Notes: generated from the sequence alone by a model not told the origin. Shown: positions 1 through 6,356, counted from the stretch's first letter. The stretch is 64,000 bases of DNA from a virus (IMGVR_UViG_3300027499_000005:1-64000), one strand, 5' to 3'. Translations and numbers: made by a program.

Positions 1-111
1 CAAAGAAGGATGCTGGAAGAAGAACTGAATAGTGCGAAAAGTTTCTTGGAACAAGTTTCCTACCAGCGCGCTTACAAGAAGCAGTTAGAGAAGCGCCTTT
101 CAAAGCCTTGA
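1..111 (+). CDS. C-terminal end of a truncated coiled-coil-like protein
   Basis: An open frame enters from the left edge in frame 1 and stops at the TGA at 109-111. The 36 visible residues are charged and probably helical (ending KQLEKRLSKP). The stop codon lies inside the first TTGAC box of the promoter that follows. The start is outside the window and no family is recognisable. Confidence 0.6.
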   Translation, partial: QRRMLEEELNSAKSFLEQVSYQRAYKKQLEKRLSKP

Positions 112-123
112 CGAACCCTTGAC

Positions 124-152
124 TTGACTGCTGACACTCTATCTGTTAAACT
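124..152 (+). promoter_or_regulatory. Early promoter, TTGACT-17-TAAACT
   Basis: The -35 TTGACT is at 124-129 and the -10 TAAACT at 147-152, 17 nt apart. Two more TTGAC boxes lie just upstream, at about 108 and 119. Nearly the same promoter recurs before the genes at 8163 and 8507. It should drive the repeat-protein genes at 176 and 398. Confidence 0.75.
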
Positions 153-175
153 GCTTTCATCAACGGGAGAGCAAA

Positions 176-394
176 ATGTCGCAACCTGAAATGGAAAATA
201 GTCTTGACGGATCAAAGTATTGGCGTCTAAACGGCCTGTACCATCGCGAAGATGGTCCTGCTATTGAATATCCTAACGGACGAAAGTATTGGTTCCTCAA
301 CGGTAAACAAGTCACTTGGAAAGAAGTCTTTCGTCAAGCAAAGAACCCTGAAATTGAGTTGCGAATCCTAATCACCGCCTTCACAAATGGATAA
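176..394 (+). CDS. MORN-like repeat protein, one repeat (paralogue 1)
   Basis: This 72-residue protein starts at ATG 176 after a GGGAGA ribosome site. It begins MSQPEM, has one unit of the family repeat (YLNG..HREDGPA.E.PNG.K.W, about 23 residues), and ends with the family tail TWKEVFRQAK...ELRIL. The repeat resembles MORN_2-type repeats in aromatic and glycine spacing. Seven paralogues lie in this window (176, 398, 8163, 8507, 8735, 13005, 13437). Function is unknown; an early, host-directed role is only an inference from promoter and position. Confidence 0.75.
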   Translation: MSQPEMENSLDGSKYWRLNGLYHREDGPAIEYPNGRKYWFLNGKQVTWKEVFRQAKNPEIELRILITAFTNG

Positions 395-397
395 ACA

Positions 398-688
398 GTG
401 TCGCAACCTAAAATGAGAGTTGATTCTGACGGATCAAAGCGGTGGTATCTAAATGGCAAACTCCATTGTGAGGATGGACCGGCTGTTGAGTGGCCTGACG
501 GAGAAAAGCAATGGTATCTCAACGGCAAACTACACCGCGAAGATGGACCTGCTGTTGAGCGTTCTAACGGAACAAAGCGATGGTTCCTCAATAACAAAGA
601 AGTCACTTGGAAAGAAGTCTTTCGTAACGCAAACGGCGATTTGGAAAAGGAATGTCGCATCCTGACTTATGCCTTCACAACTTCTTGA
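398..688 (+). CDS. MORN-like repeat protein, two repeats (paralogue 2)
   Basis: It starts at GTG 398, four bases after the stop of its neighbour; the equivalent position in the near-identical gene at 8735 is ATG. It is 96 residues with two HREDGPA-type units (the first reads HCEDGPA) and the tail EVTWKEVFRNANGDLEKECR. The first half is almost identical in DNA to 8735-8900, so the two loci were duplicated or converted recently. Its TGA stop (686-688) lies in the TTGACT box of the next promoter. Confidence 0.75.
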   Translation: MSQPKMRVDSDGSKRWYLNGKLHCEDGPAVEWPDGEKQWYLNGKLHREDGPAVERSNGTKRWFLNNKEVTWKEVFRNANGDLEKECRILTYAFTTS

Positions 689-689
689 C

Positions 690-718
690 TTGACACCGAC
701 CGCCCTTCCGGTTACAAT
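690..718 (+). promoter_or_regulatory. Early promoter, TTGACA-17-TACAAT
   Basis: TTGACA at 690-695 and TACAAT at 713-718 are separated by 17 nt. An overlapping TTGACT box lies 5 nt upstream. It precedes the four-gene run starting at 743. Confidence 0.75.
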
Positions 719-742
719 AGAAGGGCAAGAGCGAGGAATAAA

Positions 743-1102
743 ATGAATAAGTGGCCTGATGATATTCGTTTGTTTGTCAATGGTGGTCCTGACGACGACC
801 ACGAACTATGGGACATTTGGCACGACGGAGGCCCCGGCGGTCACGCTTTTGACGCTTATTCAGAGCAAATGGCAAACGGTATTTGTTCTGCTATTGACGA
901 ACTACAAGACCTCCGACAAGAGAACAAGCAACTTATTGTGGAAAGAGAAAGTTTGCGTAGGGAAATAACCGAACTTGAACTAAAACTATCACAGTATCAT
1001 TCTCTACTTGATAAGGGATTTGATATCATAAATGATCATTTGTTCTTCTCTTATGAAGTATGGCTGGATAAAGCAACCAAACTTCTACAAGGGGAGGAAT
1101 AA
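743..1102 (+). CDS. Hypothetical early protein with coiled coil
   Basis: This 119-residue acidic protein starts at ATG 743 behind AGCGAGGAATAAA. Residues 1-45 are rich in Asp, Gly and His (NGGPDDDHELWDIWHDGG). Residues about 50-90 form a clear heptad-like coiled coil (LQDLRQENKQLIVERESLRR). The stop overlaps the next start (ATGGA at 1102). First gene of a translationally coupled run 743-1936. No family recognised. Confidence 0.7.
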   Translation: MNKWPDDIRLFVNGGPDDDHELWDIWHDGGPGGHAFDAYSEQMANGICSAIDELQDLRQENKQLIVERESLRREITELELKLSQYHSLLDKGFDIINDHLFFSYEVWLDKATKLLQGEE

Positions 1103-1293
1103 TGGACCTAAATGACATTATTGGAATTTCAGCAGTAATGGCGATTGCTTGTATTCTATCTGCTCTTCTTTCTTCTGCTGTTATGAGTCATACTTGGGCG
1201 AGTGGTTGTGAGCGTTATTGCGAACCATTCGCTATGGATAGAGATAAGACCTATGAGTATAGAGTTTGTTATTGTATGGGGCAAGACAAATGA
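1102..1293 (+). CDS. Small membrane protein with Cys-rich tail
   Basis: 63 residues. Residues 6-30 form one hydrophobic membrane segment (IIGISAVMAIACILSALLSS). The rest is polar with four cysteines (CERYC and CYC), suggesting disulphides or metal binding outside the cytoplasm. The start overlaps the previous stop and the end overlaps the next start (ATGA at 1290). No homologue recognised. Confidence 0.65.
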   Translation: MDLNDIIGISAVMAIACILSALLSSAVMSHTWASGCERYCEPFAMDRDKTYEYRVCYCMGQDK

Positions 1294-1730
1294 ATAAAGA
1301 AATGTTGGATTTTTCTACAATAACTGATTTAGGAAGAAAGGCAAGAAATCTAAAAGATTGGGAATGGATGCAGGGAATGAGGGTCATGAATGGTCGTTCC
1401 GGCCCTCGCGGAACTGTATTAGAAGGCGATAAAGATTATGCCGTTTGGTATGGCGAAGGTTCAACGAGAGAAGGTGGCGGTTATCAAGAACAATACCCAC
1501 CGCATCCCGACATTATCCCTGACTTTTCCGATCCAGCAACACTAGGTTGCCTTCTTTATCTTGTGAGAAAGTTAGCAGGAGATCCGACTGTTTGGACTGT
1601 TATGAGGGATGGAACTTGGTATGTTTGCTGGTCCGGTGCAACACACGGTGGCGATTTCGGAAAAGGTAACACAGAAGCAGAAGCATTAGTAGATGCCTTT
1701 ATCTTTCTTTCAAATGGTATAATCAAATGA
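1290..1730 (+). CDS. Hypothetical early protein
   Basis: 146 residues. ATG 1290 is chosen over upstream in-frame TTG codons because it makes an ATGA overlap with the previous gene. The N-terminal 30 residues are basic and Trp-rich; the middle has GSTREGGGYQEQYPPHPDIIPDF; the C-terminal third (DPTVWTVMRDGTWYVCWSGA..GGDFGKG.TEAEALVDAF) resembles phage ABA-sandwich-type small proteins that are usually uncharacterised. Function unknown. Confidence 0.65.
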   Translation: MNKEMLDFSTITDLGRKARNLKDWEWMQGMRVMNGRSGPRGTVLEGDKDYAVWYGEGSTREGGGYQEQYPPHPDIIPDFSDPATLGCLLYLVRKLAGDPTVWTVMRDGTWYVCWSGATHGGDFGKGNTEAEALVDAFIFLSNGIIK

Positions 1731-1936
1731 GCAGATTTCAGAAAGGCGATCTTGTTTATATTACGCCTTGGATTGATGATACAAGGTTAGCGATTATAAA
1801 GGTAGCAACAACAAGTTGTGTGTATGAAGTTATTCACTTGGATCAACGAACACAAAATGCTCCCACTTATCACATCAACGCTTTGGTTCCTATCGACAGT
1901 TGGCCCACCCACAAACGCCGCTTGACAAACTCTTGA
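1727..1936 (+). CDS. KGDL-motif small protein
   Basis: 69 residues starting MSRFQKGDLVYITPW, the signature of a large paralogous family here (positive residue, QKGDLV, then short beta strands). The pattern suggests a small SH3- or KOW-like barrel, which I infer rather than see. It overlaps the previous gene by ATGA. Its stop is the TGA in the TTGACTTGACA box of the next promoter. Confidence 0.65.
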   Translation: MSRFQKGDLVYITPWIDDTRLAIIKVATTSCVYEVIHLDQRTQNAPTYHINALVPIDSWPTHKRRLTNS

Positions 1937-1937
1937 C

Positions 1938-1966
1938 TTGACACCCGACACCCTTCAGGTTATAAT
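1938..1966 (+). promoter_or_regulatory. Early promoter, TTGACA-17-TATAAT
   Basis: A consensus promoter: TTGACA at 1938-1943, 17-nt spacer, TATAAT at 1961-1966. The spacer CCGACACCCTTCAGGT is nearly the same as at 2541. Upstream TTGAC boxes are present at about 1922 and 1933. Confidence 0.85.
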
Positions 1967-1988
1967 AGAAGCGTTAACGGGGTACAAA

Positions 1989-2495
1989 ATGCGAGATCAT
2001 CTTAGTGTGAGAGATAACTGGCAGGACGATACTAGCAAGAAGGCTAGACACAACGAAGATCGTACATATTCTATTTTATTCTCTGAGTTAGACCGAGATA
2101 CCTACAAAATTGAACTAAAGCCAAAATTGAGGATTGGTGAAGCCTCATTTGTTCCTGAACTTTTGGTAGAAAACATTACTACCGGTAAGAAGATGATCAT
2201 TGACGACAAGTACGGTGATAATGGCGGAAACGCTCACGAAAGGTGTTATAGATATTTCACGGGTCAAGTCAAAGAATCGGGTTTCATTCCTATGGTGGTG
2301 TTCAGTGGTCGAACTTTTGCAGAGGAAAAGCCCTATTATCTGATTACGAAAAATGGAAAGAAAGTGAGAGTTAATCCTCAAAAGTATAGAGAAGAACTAT
2401 CCTCTTTGCTGCAACCAACTGATTACTTTATCTTTAAGCAAGACCTTTCTAACCAAAAGGAGCTTATTGACCGGATCACTAGCATTCTAAAGTAG
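1989..2495 (+). CDS. Possible PD-(D/E)XK restriction-endonuclease-like protein
   Basis: 168 residues. The frame is open to 1938 but that lies inside the promoter, so ATG 1989 is the likely start. In the middle, PELLVEN (E), then MIIDDKYGDNGGNAHERCYRY, gives an Asp-Asp-Lys after a beta strand and a conserved-looking GGNAHER helix. This resembles the core of some type II restriction enzymes in the PD-(D/E)XK superfamily, which cut DNA using Mg2+. No methyltransferase lies beside it. The family call is an inference from the motif only. Confidence 0.5.
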   Translation: MRDHLSVRDNWQDDTSKKARHNEDRTYSILFSELDRDTYKIELKPKLRIGEASFVPELLVENITTGKKMIIDDKYGDNGGNAHERCYRYFTGQVKESGFIPMVVFSGRTFAEEKPYYLITKNGKKVRVNPQKYREELSSLLQPTDYFIFKQDLSNQKELIDRITSILK

Positions 2496-2540
2496 ATCGG
2501 TTATTGAAACCAAGTTTTGTTTCCTTGACAACTTCTTGAC

Positions 2541-2569
2541 TTGACACCCGACACCCTTCCGGTTATAAT
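2541..2569 (+). promoter_or_regulatory. Early promoter for tRNA-Leu genes
   Basis: TTGACA 2541-2546, 17-nt spacer, TATAAT 2564-2569, 23 bases before tRNA-Leu. Extra TTGAC boxes at about 2524 and 2536. Confidence 0.85.
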
Positions 2570-2592
2570 AGAAGGGTAAGCGAAAGGAACTT

Positions 2593-2673
2593 GGCGTCGT
2601 GATGGAATGGCAGACATGGGAGACTCAAAATCTCCTGCCGGAAGGCGTGTGGGTTCGACTCCCACCGACGCTA
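2593..2673 (+). tRNA. tRNA-Leu(CAA)
   Basis: A class II tRNA. Acceptor 2593-2599 pairs with 2666-2672 (first pair G-T). The anticodon stem GGAGA/TCTCC holds the loop CTCAAAA, and the T-arm is GTGGG TTCGACT CCCAC. A73 is consistent with leucine. No CCA is encoded. Confidence 0.9.
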
Positions 2674-2679
2674 TTGTAC

Positions 2680-2761
2680 GCTCCGATGGTGGAATAGGTA
2701 GACGCGGCGGACTTAAAATCCGCTTCCGAAAGGAGTGCCGGTTCGATTCCGGCTCGGAGCA
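2680..2761 (+). tRNA. tRNA-Leu(TAA)
   Basis: A class II tRNA with acceptor GCTCCGA/TCGGAGC and A73. The anticodon stem GCGGA/TCCGC holds the loop CTTAAAA. It has a long variable arm and a perfect T-arm (CCGG TTCGATT CCGG). It lies 6 bases after tRNA-Leu(CAA). No CCA is encoded. Confidence 0.9.
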
Positions 2762-2782
2762 TCCACTTGACAACAACTTGAC

Positions 2783-2811
2783 TTGACACCGCCGCTGCTT
2801 CCGGTTATAAT
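2783..2811 (+). promoter_or_regulatory. Early promoter, TTGACA-17-TATAAT
   Basis: TTGACA 2783-2788 and TATAAT 2806-2811, with TTGAC boxes at about 2767 and 2778. It precedes the unusual tRNA-like gene at 2826 and the genes from 2921. Confidence 0.85.
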
Positions 2812-2825
2812 AGAAGCAACAAAAC

Positions 2826-2902
2826 GGGAAAGTATAGGCTCCGCCTTATAAGCGGTTGAAACCTTAGATGGTCACACGCGGGTTCGATCCCCGCCTTTCC
2901 CA
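2826..2902 (+). tRNA. tRNA-like gene with irregular core (TAT anticodon loop)
   Basis: The acceptor stem (2826-2832 with 2895-2901, A73) and T-arm (2878-2894, GCGGG TTCGATC CCCGC) are perfect. Only 7 nt follow the 5' acceptor strand before a 4-bp anticodon-like stem (CCGC/GCGG, loop CTTATAA). Then come 21 nt containing TTAGATGGT, which looks like a D-loop. There is no normal D-arm before the anticodon arm. The gene at 10964 has the same layout. If the loop is the anticodon, it would be tRNA-Ile(TAT). Whether it is functional is open. Confidence 0.55.
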
Positions 2903-2920
2903 CTTCACTTTGAGGATTTT

Positions 2921-3157
2921 ATGACACCTTCACAGCAGAAATACCTAGAGGAATACGAGAAATACAAGAATGTTCCTATTGATGCTGGCTGTCGGTACGT
3001 CGTTACCAGTAAACCAACCACGATTTACGAGGTTGTGTCTATTGATCAAACAGACGAAAGGGTTTCGCTAAAGAACAACACTGGTTTGATCATTAGCAAA
3101 ACGCTTCATTGGTGTCGTAAAAATCTTACTTTGCTTGTAACACAGGAGAATGTATGA
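2921..3157 (+). CDS. Hypothetical early protein
   Basis: 78 residues, ATG 2921 after TGAGGA. The N-terminal 20 residues are helical and charged (QQKYLEEYEKYKN). The remainder looks like short beta strands (YVVTSKPTTIYEVVSI), similar in length and pattern to the KGDL-type proteins but without the motif. It overlaps the next gene by ATGA. Function unknown. Confidence 0.65.
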   Translation: MTPSQQKYLEEYEKYKNVPIDAGCRYVVTSKPTTIYEVVSIDQTDERVSLKNNTGLIISKTLHWCRKNLTLLVTQENV

Positions 3158-3645
3158 GCTACCGTGATTCTTTGATTCAGATGAACCTTGATGACGCGAC
3201 AGATGTTGTTTTTAGTTACACAACTGAGCGTGATGTATGGTTTACCGAAGATGTAAATGAAGAAGATACCATTGTGAATCGAACTGATTCGTTTGATGTA
3301 TGGTGGAAGATCGTTAATGCTCCCGGTTTTGAGCAGCACCTTCGAAATGCTTTGCTAAATGCTGTTGAGTTTGTGAACATCGAAACTGAATCTCCCGAAG
3401 AGATTGATCTTAGCAGGGCGTATCAAGCATTCAAGGATAATCCTTATGAACTCTTTGAGGATTGTGAGTGCGAAACAATCCGATACGACCATAAGCGTGG
3501 TTATGTCAGGGGAGTTTGGGAGTTTCCTACGGAATGGGAGACTATTCGTGATAATGACCAGTTTTGGCAGATTTTCGATGATGCCAAGGGAGAACTGGAG
3601 ATTTTTGTATACACCGATGCCGGTGTTCTAACCTTGGCAAAGTGA
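3154..3645 (+). CDS. Hypothetical acidic protein
   Basis: 163 residues, starting at ATG 3154 overlapping the previous stop. It is strongly acidic, with Trp and Phe spread throughout (DVWFTEDVNEEDT, FPTEWETIRDNDQFWQ). Such compositions are common in early phage proteins that mimic nucleic acid or bind host factors, but nothing here shows that. No family recognised. Confidence 0.65.
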   Translation: MSYRDSLIQMNLDDATDVVFSYTTERDVWFTEDVNEEDTIVNRTDSFDVWWKIVNAPGFEQHLRNALLNAVEFVNIETESPEEIDLSRAYQAFKDNPYELFEDCECETIRYDHKRGYVRGVWEFPTEWETIRDNDQFWQIFDDAKGELEIFVYTDAGVLTLAK

Positions 3646-3652
3646 GAAAACC

Positions 3653-3748
3653 ATGAACAACGAAGTATACTACGAAGCAGTTTCCTATGGTTTTGATCCC
3701 GATTATGATCCAGTACCGGAAGATGATTGGGATTATAACGATTTTTGA
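3653..3748 (+). CDS. Very small acidic, Tyr-rich peptide
   Basis: 31 residues from ATG 3653, ten bases after the previous stop. It is rich in Asp and Tyr (YGFDPDYDPVPEDDWDYND). The stop TGA (3746-3748) lies within the TTGACA of the next promoter, the same stop-promoter fusion seen at other genes here, which supports it being real. Function unknown. Confidence 0.5.
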   Translation: MNNEVYYEAVSYGFDPDYDPVPEDDWDYNDF

Positions 3749-3773
3749 CAACTTAGGCGGGTAAGGTTATATT
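3745..3773 (+). promoter_or_regulatory. Promoter, TTGACA-17-TATATT
   Basis: TTGACA 3745-3750 and TATATT 3768-3773. Transcription would start near 3780, at the edge of the structured non-coding stretch 3780-3945. Confidence 0.7.
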
Positions 3774-3779
3774 ATTTTA

Positions 3780-3945
3780 GTGTTCAAAGCCTGTACGAAC
3801 ACCACGTTTCAGACCATTTTTGTGGGTATTACTGAAAGGTCATTTGACCAGTTGACGCTTGGCTAGGGAGGCAAGCCCTTAAGAGAGCTACCCCTTATTT
3901 TCGAAAGGAAGGCCGGGATCTCTATTCTATCACGATCCCGGCTTC
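3780..3945 (+). ncRNA. Candidate structured non-coding RNA
   Basis: There is no usable reading frame between 3749 and 3978, but a string of hairpins is visible: GTGTTC/GAACAC (3780-3785, 3797-3802), TTTCAG/CTGAAA (3807-3812, 3832-3837), GGTC-ATTT-GACC (3838-3849), GCTTG/CAAGC (3857-3861, 3872-3876) and a perfect 9-bp stem GCCGGGATC/GATCCCGGC (3912-3920, 3934-3942). A promoter ends just upstream. It could be a small regulatory RNA or a structured leader for the gene at 3979. Confidence 0.45.
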
Positions 3946-3978
3946 CGCCACCCCTCTCAAACAAAAAAGGAATAAGCA

Positions 3979-4140
3979 ATGTCTGATGTTATCGATGCTA
4001 CCGAGATTGAGACTGTTACCGAGGATCAACTTGATGATCTTGTAGGAATGCTTGATGCAGTTGCGATGCAACATCATCCAAAGCTCAGGTTCGAACACAT
4101 TTCTGCTTGGCTCCGCATGTGCCAACCAGCCAACTCGTAA
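3979..4140 (+). CDS. Small acidic hypothetical protein
   Basis: 53 residues from ATG 3979, preceded by AAAAAGGAATAAGC. The first half is acidic (ATEIETVTEDQLDDLVGMLDAV). The second half is more basic and ends LRMCQPANS. It lies between the structured stretch and the next promoter. Function unknown. Confidence 0.5.
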   Translation: MSDVIDATEIETVTEDQLDDLVGMLDAVAMQHHPKLRFEHISAWLRMCQPANS

Positions 4141-4157
4141 AGAGAATGTAAAGCGAT

Positions 4158-4186
4158 TTGACGACCAACCAACAACGGGATACATT
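4158..4186 (+). promoter_or_regulatory. Promoter, TTGACG-17-TACATT
   Basis: TTGACG 4158-4163 and TACATT 4181-4186. Its position rules out ATG 4187 as the start of the following gene and supports ATG 4211. Confidence 0.65.
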
Positions 4187-4210
4187 ATGAACGCAACAAG
4201 GGAGAAGCGT

Positions 4211-4375
4211 ATGCACATCGGTTCGAAGGTTATTTCCAAGGGCAACCCCCAAAATGCCGGTATTATCACCGAGCGTCCTGCCATTCATGGATTTTGGACT
4301 GTTCGCTGGTGGCGCGGTAAGTATCAAGGACAGTTGCGTATTTGCAACGAAGATCAACTTGAACTCGCTGGATGA
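4211..4375 (+). CDS. Small SH3/KOW-like protein
   Basis: 54 residues. ATG 4211 has a good GGGAGAA site at the right distance, and an upstream ATG at 4187 lies against the promoter. The sequence (MHIGSKVISKGNP..AGIITERP....WTVRWWRGKY) reads as a small all-beta barrel of KOW or SH3 type, related in style to the KGDL proteins. Function unknown. Confidence 0.6.
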   Translation: MHIGSKVISKGNPQNAGIITERPAIHGFWTVRWWRGKYQGQLRICNEDQLELAG

Positions 4376-4401
4376 ACCTAGTTATCTAGGGGGCCATTCC
4401 A

Positions 4402-4653
4402 ATGAGCGATAACGACGAAGATAAGCCAGTACCGCGTATTACTTTCATCATTCGCAAGAACGATGAAATGACACCGGAGCAAGAAACAGAAATGAGAAAC
4501 CGATTGGTTGAACTCATGAAGATGTATGCGGAAGATCCGAATGCTCTTGGTGGGTTGCCGCTCGGCCAAAAGACAAAGCGCAGAAAGAAGGTTGAGTTTC
4601 GACCATATCCTACTGTCGCTAATGAAGTGAATAATCGTGAGGATTTAGATTGA
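4402..4653 (+). CDS. Hypothetical early protein
   Basis: 83 residues from ATG 4402 (TAGGGGG upstream). It has an acidic start, a strand ITFIIRK, a helix with EQETEMRNRLVELMKMY, and a basic stretch KTKRRKKVEFRPYP. A CTAGTTATC sequence at 4378, similar to the proposed late motif, lies 24 bases before the start. Overlaps the next gene. No family recognised. Confidence 0.6.
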   Translation: MSDNDEDKPVPRITFIIRKNDEMTPEQETEMRNRLVELMKMYAEDPNALGGLPLGQKTKRRKKVEFRPYPTVANEVNNREDLD

Positions 4654-5018
4654 CAAGGGTATTTGTTTATGGTACATTAAGAAGGGGTGATTACAATCAC
4701 TACATTCTGAAAGAGAGTACCTTCTTGGGTACTGCCAATACAGAACCAAGGTTCACCCTTGTCAATCTTGGAGTTTTTCCGGCAATGATAAACAAGGGAA
4801 ATACCTCTATTCGTGGAGAAGTCTACGAAGTCGATGATAGTACCTTGCGAACTCTTGACAGTTTAGAAGGACACCCGAACTATTATGTTCGTGGTAAGAT
4901 TCAACTACAAAATGGGATGGAAGCAAATGCTTATGTATTACCTAATCGTCGGGCAGATTTTCACCCAACGATTCCTAGCGGCGATTGGTTTGATATAAAG
5001 TCAAACATTCCAGTATAA
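4650..5018 (+). CDS. Gamma-glutamylcyclotransferase-like protein (YtfP/GGCT family)
   Basis: 122 residues from a TTG start at 4650 that overlaps the previous stop (ATTGA), with GTGAGGA upstream. It has the family hallmarks VFVYGTLRRG at residues 4-13, GEVYEVD near 60-66, and LDSLEGHPNYYVR near 70-82. Members of this fold release 5-oxoproline from gamma-glutamyl amines or peptides, and the acidic residue in the EVYEV/EGHP region is the usual catalytic position. The phage substrate is not predictable. Confidence 0.85.
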   Translation: MTRVFVYGTLRRGDYNHYILKESTFLGTANTEPRFTLVNLGVFPAMINKGNTSIRGEVYEVDDSTLRTLDSLEGHPNYYVRGKIQLQNGMEANAYVLPNRRADFHPTIPSGDWFDIKSNIPV

Positions 5019-5028
5019 GGGATGAATA

Positions 5029-5220
5029 ATGTTCAAGACTATATTCTATAACTTGTTATGGTTTTTATCTCTAACAAGTGCTGCCTTTACTATCTCAGAT
5101 GTTGCGAGATCAATGTTTGAGGGAACAGCAGGCGATTTGATAAGATCGTTGGTATTGTTTTTCTTCGCCGTAGCAACATTTATAACTGTTGATTACAGGA
5201 TTAAGACAGACAATAACTAA
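5029..5220 (+). CDS. Small membrane protein, two membrane segments
   Basis: 63 residues with hydrophobic stretches at about 5-25 (IFYNLLWFLSLTSAAFTI) and 38-56 (LIRSLVLFFFAVATFITV), a short polar loop, and a charged C-terminus. Its start follows the cyclotransferase gene by ten bases. Possible roles in the host membrane are speculation. Confidence 0.65.
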   Translation: MFKTIFYNLLWFLSLTSAAFTISDVARSMFEGTAGDLIRSLVLFFFAVATFITVDYRIKTDNN

Positions 5221-5226
5221 AACAAA

Positions 5227-5308
5227 GGGAGAATGTCCCGAGCGGCAAAGGGGGCGGGCTGTAAACCCGCTGTCACAGACTTCGTAGGTTCGAGTCCTAC
5301 TTCTCCCA
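5227..5308 (+). tRNA. tRNA-Tyr(GTA)
   Basis: A class II tRNA with acceptor GGGAGAA/TTCTCCC, A73, and anticodon stem GCGGG/CCCGC around the loop CTGTAAA. It has a variable arm and the T-arm GTAGG TTCGAGT CCTAC. It begins six bases after the preceding stop codon. No CCA is encoded. Confidence 0.9.
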
Positions 5309-5318
5309 TTTTCATAGA

Positions 5319-5392
5319 CGCGGGTTAGAGCAGTCAGGTAGCTCGTCAGGCTCATAATCTGAAAGTCGTGGGTTCGAATCCCACACCCGCAA
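5319..5392 (+). tRNA. tRNA-Met(CAT), initiator-like
   Basis: The acceptor strand CGCGGGT pairs with ACCCGCA except for a C1-A72 mismatch, the hallmark of bacterial initiator tRNA. The D-arm (AGCAGTCAGGTAGCTCGT) closely follows bacterial tRNA-fMet. The anticodon stem TCAGG/TCTGA around CTCATAA has G30-C40 but lacks the three consecutive G-C pairs of typical initiators. A73. So initiator-like, with one feature missing. Confidence 0.85.
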
Positions 5393-5400
5393 TAAACAAA

Positions 5401-5586
5401 ATGACATTCCAAGATTTCATAGAAAGAATAAACAAAGCGCATGACTCACCGGATAATCCCGGTTGGGATAAATACAGGATACTCTTAGAAGTACTAAGAG
5501 AGTACCGCTACGATCTTTGGATTATTATTGTTGGACAAGAAATCGATTTGGCAAGATTATTGCCTTTTCTACAAAATAAATGGTAA
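5401..5586 (+). CDS. Small hypothetical protein, paralogue of the gene at 16198
   Basis: 61 residues from ATG 5401; the frame extends upstream only through the tRNA. It begins MTFQDFIERINKAHDSPDNP and continues with a helix (KYRILLEVLREYRYDLWIII) and PFLQNKW. The 79-residue protein at 16198 has the same layout (MTFEEFIDFYDKEATNPEN..LLFTILREVRPDL...LKNNW), so the two are probably related. Function unknown. Confidence 0.65.
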   Translation: MTFQDFIERINKAHDSPDNPGWDKYRILLEVLREYRYDLWIIIVGQEIDLARLLPFLQNKW

Positions 5587-5630
5587 AAGTAGATTAGATT
5601 TCCAACAAACTATCTACTTTAGAGGGCAAA

Positions 5631-5789
5631 ATGATAACGCTAAGTATTTTTGACGAGTTAGAAGATTGTGATGATGATTTAGATTTTGAGATAATCGAGG
5701 AGTCACCTAGTAGAAGCGTAACAGCCTACAATCGTATTGCAGAGTGCGATGCTATCCCAATGGGTGTCAGCAACAGAGAGGATTGGTAA
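5631..5789 (+). CDS. Small acidic hypothetical protein
   Basis: 52 residues from ATG 5631 behind AGAGGGC. Very acidic (FDELEDCDDDLDFEIIEES) with a more neutral C-terminus. Its TAA overlaps the next ATG (TAATG at 5787-5791), which supports it being translated. Function unknown. Confidence 0.55.
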   Translation: MITLSIFDELEDCDDDLDFEIIEESPSRSVTAYNRIAECDAIPMGVSNREDW

Positions 5790-6049
5790 TGTCTACTACC
5801 ACAAATCGAACTGTTTTAAATCCTAGGTGGAGATCGGCATCCTTCACAATCGTACCCGAGGACGATTTTGATGAATACATTCCTAGCTTTCTACAACAAC
5901 CCGAAGAAGTTCCTGCTCGCCTTTCATGGACTAGACCAAATACTGCTAACAATAGGACAGTTGTTCCTGTTCTAAGAAATAGCGGCGGTGTGCTTCTTAC
6001 AGATAATCGTCAGTTATTAGAAGAAGATTCTTACGCACCTTGGAGGTAA
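5789..6049 (+). CDS. Hypothetical early protein
   Basis: 86 residues. ATG 5789 overlaps the previous stop; the frame is open further upstream but without a better start. The sequence is low in hydrophobics, with Pro, Asn and Arg (LNPRWRSASFTIVPEDDFDEYIPSF), and likely flexible. No family recognised. Confidence 0.6.
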   Translation: MSTTTNRTVLNPRWRSASFTIVPEDDFDEYIPSFLQQPEEVPARLSWTRPNTANNRTVVPVLRNSGGVLLTDNRQLLEEDSYAPWR

Positions 6050-6050
6050 T

Positions 6051-6356
6051 GTGAGTGGTTTTATGGGCCTTTTGGCCGCAGTATTAGTTTCTAACATTGT
6101 TGATAGTGCAAAGACGGAAATGAAAAACTCAGAAATAACTGAGTATTCTGTCAGCCAAGTGATTTCACATAGAGACATGTATGTAATCCAAAACGAGACA
6201 CAAAAGTATCTTTGTAGGTCTTTGACTCCATGTTTTGGGCTTTACAAGGGAGAAATGATTCTTTTCACCAAGAATCCTGTTAGTTACAATGGCGATAAAG
6301 CGTACTACATGGATCATTCGGAATGCAGGATAGAAAGTTGTGAACGAGTTTTCTAG
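6051..6356 (+). CDS. Possible membrane-anchored or exported small protein
   Basis: 101 residues from GTG 6051, behind GGAGG in the tail of the previous gene. The first 16 residues are hydrophobic (MSGFMGLLAAVLVSNIV), like an uncleaved signal anchor. The rest looks like a small beta domain with three cysteines. Function unknown. Confidence 0.6.
   Translation: MSGFMGLLAAVLVSNIVDSAKTEMKNSEITEYSVSQVISHRDMYVIQNETQKYLCRSLTPCFGLYKGEMILFTKNPVSYNGDKAYYMDHSECRIESCERVF

Noticed and set aside
453-665. Alternative-frame reading through the MORN-like repeats (also at 8790, 13060 and 13459)
   Set aside because: The 69-base repeat keeps all frames open; the frame with MSQP starts and conserved residues is the coding one.
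3840-3960. Possible tmRNA because of the GC stem followed by CTTCCGCCACC
   Set aside because: No tmRNA 5' end, tag-encoding frame or T-loop is present.
4085-4140. T-loop-like AGGTTCGAACAC suggesting a tRNA
   Set aside because: No acceptor or anticodon stems surround it, and it falls in the middle of the coding frame 3979-4140.
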